From: Acanthochromis polyacanthus
Lineage: Eukaryota > Chordata > Actinopteri > Pomacentridae
DNA length: 64,000 nucleotides
Direction: 5' to 3'
Assembly (NCBI RefSeq): GCF_021347895.1
Contig: NC_067122.1
Location: 10,157,983-10,221,982 of the forward strand
Both the position numbers and the translations under genes were made by a program. Each line of letters opens with the position of its first letter. Position 1 is the stretch's first letter. Shown piece by piece: positions 58,201-64,000 of the stretch. Under the pieces are notes generated by a model. It saw only the letters and a list, made by a program, of their open reading frames with translations, was not told the DNA's origin and made no database searches.

Positions 58201-59995
58201 CTCATTCATTTAGCTACTCAGAATAAATAAAAGAAATGAGTAATGGATACCTTAGCACACCACACCACTTTAGCTTCTGTAATTGTGGTCATAACTTCTT
58301 TCAGGCGTTTCATCCCACACAGCAACCTACCTGATGGCACATTACTTCAGCACTCTGCTTGAGCCACACTAACCTGTATACAAGTGCCCTCGTATTGTAT
58401 CCCATGCTATTTGAATGTCCACAGTAGCCAACTTAATGTATATGCGTAATTTAAAAGGAGAGTCCACAGCAGTATAGTGTTCTGTCACCTTGCGTAGTAT
58501 GTAATAAATGGTTCAAGTCCTACATATGTTTTTTGCATTGCAAGGTGAAATGTTAACCTGTTTCTTTACATTATAAATAATAAATAGGATATTCTCCTAA
58601 ATGTGACTCTATGATTTCGCAGTATGTACAGCAGCTAATGTACTGAAATGTTCCAGTATGTTTACACTCCCCCTTCCCCCCTTGTTCAAATAAATGTATA
58701 TCTCTAAAAATTTAAATGTATGTCACCGTGTGGTTGTGATTGGATATGTTCCAGTGAGTTCTAAATATGTGCAGATGAGAAGAAGAAAGATGGTTCCTAT
58801 GTGCACTATTGTTTGAGTTCCAATGCATGGAAAGATCAAAAGCACAAACGAACATGCAGTATCCATTTCCACAGATTACACAGTATGGTTCCTGCCAAAG
58901 ATGCGGATGATGTCTGCATTAATATTTATAGGCCAGGGTTAACTATAAGCTTGTGTAATTGAATGCCCTTTTCCTATATGTGAGACTTTTTCCTTCATTC
59001 CTTGTTTGGAGTAATGCGTTCAAGTGGCACATTTTCACATTATGCCCCTCACAAATCTCTGTGTCGTGACGTGCAATTTTACATTAGTGCCACTTTGATC
59101 ATCCGGTGCACTTTTGCAGATTTGAATTAACTGCATGCCAAATCTGCAGCGACACTAAGGTATGTTACATAAAGATTCATCTCGCAGTGTGTTCTTGCTG
59201 TACCAATGCAAACCTGTTACAGTGTGGGTTATCACAGTAAGCTCACGATTACTGCTGTTATTGTAGTTGATGTTTATTTATTTATTTATTTTTTATTTCA
59301 TCGCAGTTATCAATATTTTATCCTATCCATGTGAGCTCCAGTAAGAAGTGAAAGAATCCGGTAAGCAGAGGGGCATGTGCTTTCTGAGAAAACAGATGCT
59401 CAACTTTCTGTCCTTGATGAGGATGTGATATTTGTAAAGCTGCTGGGCATCGCTCCATCCCTGCGGGGGCACTGAGCTACTGTAAAGACGTCATGTTTCC
59501 ACTTCTTTAAGCACAGATGAGCCTAGTACAAGTGGTAGAATATGACACTTTACTAACACCTGGAAAATATTATATATCAGATCAGTGTGCCAAACAAAGA
59601 CAGATGCCAAGGAACAGAAACACATTATATGATGTGAACCTTTCTTCACCCTTGAAAGCTAAATCAAAGCTGCTGTCAAATATCTATCAGGTTTTTTGTC
59701 TTTAAAGCATCTGGTCCTTTACATTACAATGTAGCCATGTTATTGTGCTTTGCTACTCCACTCCAAACTACTTTTATTTGCATTTTGACAACTAATGTTT
59801 GCTGACGTTTTTCCTTAAAACAGTTATATAGAAAATACTTCCACAGGGTCACTGTTTCTGCTGAGTTTTGACATTACCTGGGCCCAGAGAACAATAACTC
59901 AATGTGATGAGCTCATATATAATAATGCAATTACAAGTTGATAAACACTGAATAATAAGTAAAAAATGTTTTCATGGTTGCCAATGTCAACCTTC
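55295..59995. other. Long unique non-coding stretch
   Basis: No gene or element. The block 57370-57800 is repeat-free and carries words such as TGACTAATCA (57490-57499) and TTCATATGCAATTT (57549-57562), so it may be conserved regulatory DNA, without proof. A (TTTA)n run lies at 59272-59296. Confidence 0.5.
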
Positions 59996-59998
59996 AAG

Positions 59999-60119
<121 letters not shown>

Positions 60120-62610
60120 CAAGATCACCTTGTTTACTTAATGTTGTTACATAAAATGTGTTATTGCATTAAGTTATAAAAACTTGGTAAAAAAAAAACA
60201 AGTGGAAATGAGCTTCACATTTTGACACTGTAGAAAACGAATGCTATATTGTCACAAGTGCAATAGGAAGAAAAATATCTAAATATCACAAACTGAGGTT
60301 TTCGTTAAACTATCAAACACCCGCTGGCCCGTAGTTAATATGGATGTCTTATTAAAGCTCCAGTGAAGCAATGGCAGAGAAATATAGCGCTAATGCAACC
60401 TCTCAACAAGCAGAAGGTCATTTTAAGAAGGGGAGCATTGCTCAGCTACAAAAATTGTAGTATAATTTGTGTCAGACTGGATCAAATAAGCTGTACAGTG
60501 AAACAAAAATGGAATGGACAAAATAGTGTAACAGGGCATGTGGAGACCCCGTGGACTGTCAGACAAGACTCCTATCATATTTTGTGTTGAATTCAAATTG
60601 CTTCACACTTTTCTAAGGCACAAAAAGATGCTAATTATATTATAATGCTGTTCTCACAAGTTGCTAGCTCATTACTACGTGTAAATGAACTGAATGATTG
60701 AATGAACGGGTTACCACACCCTGATAGGGATTTCACACCATATAGCATTGACATAGTATATTAAAAAAAAAAAAGTGATCTTTAATTAATTAAAAGAAGT
60801 CATATTTAATAGTTTTCCTTGCAGTCAGCGGAGTATTTAAACTGCATTGCTTGCACATCTATACAACACTTTTCAGTGGAGTGTTACCTGTTGTTAGAGT
60901 AAGCTTAATAAAGTGATGTTGAAATGACCTTGTTCTCATTTGTTATAAATGGTCATGCATTCATCCCTAAAATGTTCTAAAGCTGCATTCAGTGTCTTTG
61001 TAGTAAGGACGTCTTTCATATAGTGCAAAGAAAGGTAAGAGTGAAAAGGTCAGGGCAATGAAAATGTGCATAAAAAATTTCTTTTAGCACTTCAGTCAAA
61101 ACTGAACTCTATCCTATTCCAAACATTTTTATAATGATACTTTCGTCTCAACACTTGCAAACTGAAAACAACATAATATACTGCTAATACACTGTCAGAA
61201 TTAATCGAATAATGTATGACGCTATGACGTTTCTACCTTAATTTACTCCACAAGGAACAGAACTGCTGAACAATGTTGGATAAAACAAAACAAACAAACA
61301 AACAAACAAAAAACTAGCTTGTGTCTGAAGAACTTGTACAGCCAGATGTTGGGAACAATCAAAATTTAATTAAGTCTTAACTAATTAATAACTCACACCT
61401 CTGCATTCCCTACAGTCTATCAGGAAAAACAACCCTGTTGGCTAGAGGTCCTAAGTGATAGGTTAACTGTGTGTCTGGAATGCCAACTTATAAAGCAATG
61501 TAACATGGACATAGATAATAAAAGTCTATTAATTAATGATGAATAAAAATCATCACATATTTGATCCATAGCTTTGTGTGTTCTTAAATCACCACATAAA
61601 ATAATGCATCTAAAATAGTTTGAGGACCTTTACATAGACTTGGTTTGCGGTTGAGCACCTCATCAGAAAGTAACCACAAAACAAATGATATTTATGATGT
61701 ACAGAGAGGATTAAAACACTTTCTCTCAATGTCAATCTTCCACACGAATTCAGCATTATCACTGAATTATGCAGTTGCTAGTAAACCCAATACAGTGGTG
61801 GAAGTAGGTAATAGTCTTAATTCGACCCATAAAGGGACTTTGCTATCACAATTTTTGTGTGAATATATGCACACTCCTAATACACTGTATGTATTAAATG
61901 GCAAAAAGTCAAAGAGGATTATTGCAGTATTAATGTGTGCCTGTGAGCCGACAGCAGGCAGTTGTGAAGGACAGGACACACTTCGGGGCTTACTTGTCCA
62001 TTCGCTTGTGATTTTAAATGTTTAATCCTTAATGGCCACCACATTATATTGGTTTTATTGTCTAGGAAGCCATTATCTTCTTGGATAAGTCTTGATTAAA
62101 GAAACATGCTTCTGACATCAAAGCACCAAGAGCTTCAGCATTCACTGATTCAGCAATTGTTGACATCCTGAAACAGCACTTCAGGCAGAATTTCATACAC
62201 AAGACAGCAGGACAACCTCTTTCAAGGTTTGAGAGATAATTATAGATATTATACAGGAAGTCACAGAGTGGGGTGGGATCCTGCCAGTGCCAGGTGGTTA
62301 ATACTGAGGTCACAGTAGGGTCGTGTTGACTGACGGCCAAGGCAATGAAAGCAGGATGACTTTTAAATACTACACTCTTAGAATATTCAGTACATACTGT
62401 AACTAATAGCCAAGGGCATTCAATGGTTTTTAACTATGGTGTGTCAGAATGATATCGTGTAACAGTTTTATAGTGTTTTCCTAATTATTTCACGTAAAGG
62501 TTGCGCATAGAAACAGTTTAATAGAAAAAAAGTTGTATAAGTGAGTGTTGCTGTTATTCATGGCAGTTACTATCGGGGTTCAAAGTAGCATTAGTTCAAA
62601 TACACAGTTG
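60120..62610. other. Non-coding; one unassigned open frame
   Basis: Poly-A tract 60761-60773 and (AAAC)n at 61281-61313. The 126-codon plus frame at 61645-62025 contains NTVVEVGNSLNSTHKG, which faintly recalls the region after the protease in some retrotransposon polyproteins, but no D-S/T-G or zinc knuckle is seen. Nothing else recognised. Confidence 0.45.
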
Positions 62611-62616
62611 CATCAA

Positions 62617-63066
62617 ATACACTGATTTGGCACAACATTAAAACCACATATCTATTATTGTGTAGGTTCCCCTCATAACAACAAAACAGCTCAGTCATGC
62701 TGGGCCAAAGATGTGAAACCACTGAAGGTCTTCTGGGGTGTGAGGGTGTTGGCAAAAGATCATCTGTGTCCTGTGGATCAGGGTCGCTCCATCATGGCTC
62801 AGAGTGGAATCTGGAGAATTTGGAGGCAGGATCAACATCTTGGGCTCTCTATGCTGCTCTTTGAATCATTACAGAGCAGGTTTTGTGATGTGGCAGGGCA
62901 TGCTGCTCTAAGGCCACATGTTGCCTTAGAGGGAATAAGGTTGGTCTAAAAAGATGTTAAGATGGTTGGTACCTGGATCCAAAGTTTCTTAGCAAAACAT
63001 TGCAATTTAACAAGATGAACAGTATTATTCACTTTACCTGTCAGTGGTTTTAGTATTCAAACTAGT
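62617..63066. mobile_element. Tc1-type MITE (internally deleted)
   Basis: The left end contains CACAACATTAAAACCACAT and the right end CACTTTACCTGTCAGTGGTT followed by TTAGTATTC. Their inverted overlap (CTAAAACCAC against TTAAAACCAC) and the internal words TTGTGTAGGTTCCCCTC and GAGAATTTGGAGGCAGGATC match a widespread fish Tc1-superfamily transposon whose antisense strand normally holds about 1.2 kb of transposase. Only the outer parts remain (about 450 bp). The interior open frame (62713-62949) is a remnant of transposase antisense. Confidence 0.72.
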
Positions 63067-64000
63067 TGTTGTACACACAAATAGATAAAACACTAGCAAA
63101 AAGAAAACCTGATCAATTTTACATTGCAGGCACAATGTTTTGAAACAAATAAAAATGGAATGTTGAAGCAACCTCAGCAGGTTTAACTTCAGGAGCAACA
63201 CAATGCAGCATCAACAAGCATATCTTTCTTTTTCGTGCCCCAGAATCACGGCAGTCATTGTGTGTGCTGCGTTGTGTATTTGCAGCTGCTTTCAGTATTT
63301 GGTTCGTGTTTTACAAAATTGTATAGCTTTGTGGTCAATTTGAATAGATAATTTGGTGCATAGGTCACTACAGAACTACAAATAAAATGCTAATTAATAA
63401 AACCTTTCTTTATTCATTTGGATTTCTCTATGTAGTTTCTTCATTTGTCTAAAGAAATGATGATGATGATGATTATTATTATAGTGATGTGAAATGTTGA
63501 CTTATTTTGAAAAAATCCTCAACATTTCTATTAGTCATAGCTATTTGACTATTTCTTGAAAATATGTTCTTGTTGAACCAGTCATCACGGAAAACACTCT
63601 TTTCTAAAGACATATCATTATCTGACTCACTGCTATATACCTTGGAGTCATGCTGCCTACACATGTACTTCCCTGACATCTGCCTACAGGCTGCAAAGAT
63701 ATGACAAAGAATAGAAATGCTGTTCTTGATGATTTCTACTGTATTTAGTAATGTTTCTGATGTAATTTCAGGTGAAGTTTTTGTGATGATAAATATTCCG
63801 AATAGGGCAGTTAAACATTAATGTTGTACTCCTTTGTTCCACCCTACTATGCGTTGTACCAAAACAGACAATGATATTTGTTGGACAGATGATTTAAAGT
63901 ATGAAATTTGCTTTGAATCGCGCTTTTAAATTAGAAGTTGAATGATGATCACAGATTACCGCAATAAAGCGCACATAAAATAGCAAGTGTTGCCTTAATC
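63067..64000. other. Unique AT-rich non-coding sequence
   Basis: A (GAT)n/(TAT)n run lies at 63458-63482. No gene or element recognised to the end of the window. Confidence 0.55.

Overview
This window looks like a gene-poor stretch of a bony-fish (teleost) nuclear genome, either intergenic or the inside of a very large intron. The composition is AT-rich, and no convincing multi-exon protein gene, rRNA, tRNA or CRISPR array can be seen. What can be recognised is a fossil record of fish mobile elements: many degenerate Tc1/mariner copies, hAT-like and Harbinger-like non-autonomous elements, 3' ends of two kinds of non-LTR retrotransposon, and several tRNA-derived SINEs with GGATGG-type tails. 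The teleost assignment rests on these families and their combination. The species cannot be told.

Layout. 1-5 kb: non-coding, with a long-inverted-repeat MITE at 622-1153. 4.67-5.64 kb: Tc1-like transposase remnant (-). 5.6-16.7 kb: mostly unique sequence with one LINE fragment (10.1 kb). 16.7-17.8 kb: Tc1 remnant (+) and a LINE/SINE tail. 19.9-20.9 kb: short strong palindromes, then a 75-codon reading frame that resembles the N-terminal helix-turn-helix of a repetitive fish integrase family. 21-32 kb: unique sequence. 32.1-35.4 kb: a retroelement cluster (SINE tail, LINE 3' end, three SINEs) that also holds one copy of an unnamed reading frame seen again at 54.6 kb. 39.2-40.7 kb: a Tc1 transposase split by a Harbinger-like MITE. 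42.5-45.1 kb: LINE tail, a hAT-like element, a Tc1 remnant and an L2-like reverse-transcriptase fragment. 47.12-47.69 kb: a 566-bp element with exact 9-bp target duplications that carries a promoter-like region and the start of a RecQ-type helicase. 48-48.7 kb: Tc1 remnant (-). 54.34-55.29 kb: a Tc1-type MITE interrupted by a foldback element with about 115-bp terminal inverted repeats, exact 7-bp target duplications and an internal reading frame. 60.0 kb: a (TA)n(CA)n microsatellite. 62.6-63.1 kb: another Tc1-type MITE. The remainder is unique AT-rich sequence, part of which may be conserved regulatory DNA.

No genes act together here. The elements are dead or non-autonomous, with stops and frameshifts. 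The two best candidates for something undescribed are the RecQ-bearing element at 47,120-47,685 and the foldback element at 54,530-55,084, whose internal reading frame recurs at 32,412-32,687. Both look like non-autonomous DNA transposons carrying host-like or transposon-accessory coding sequence. Family assignments come from motif recognition by eye, not from database searches.
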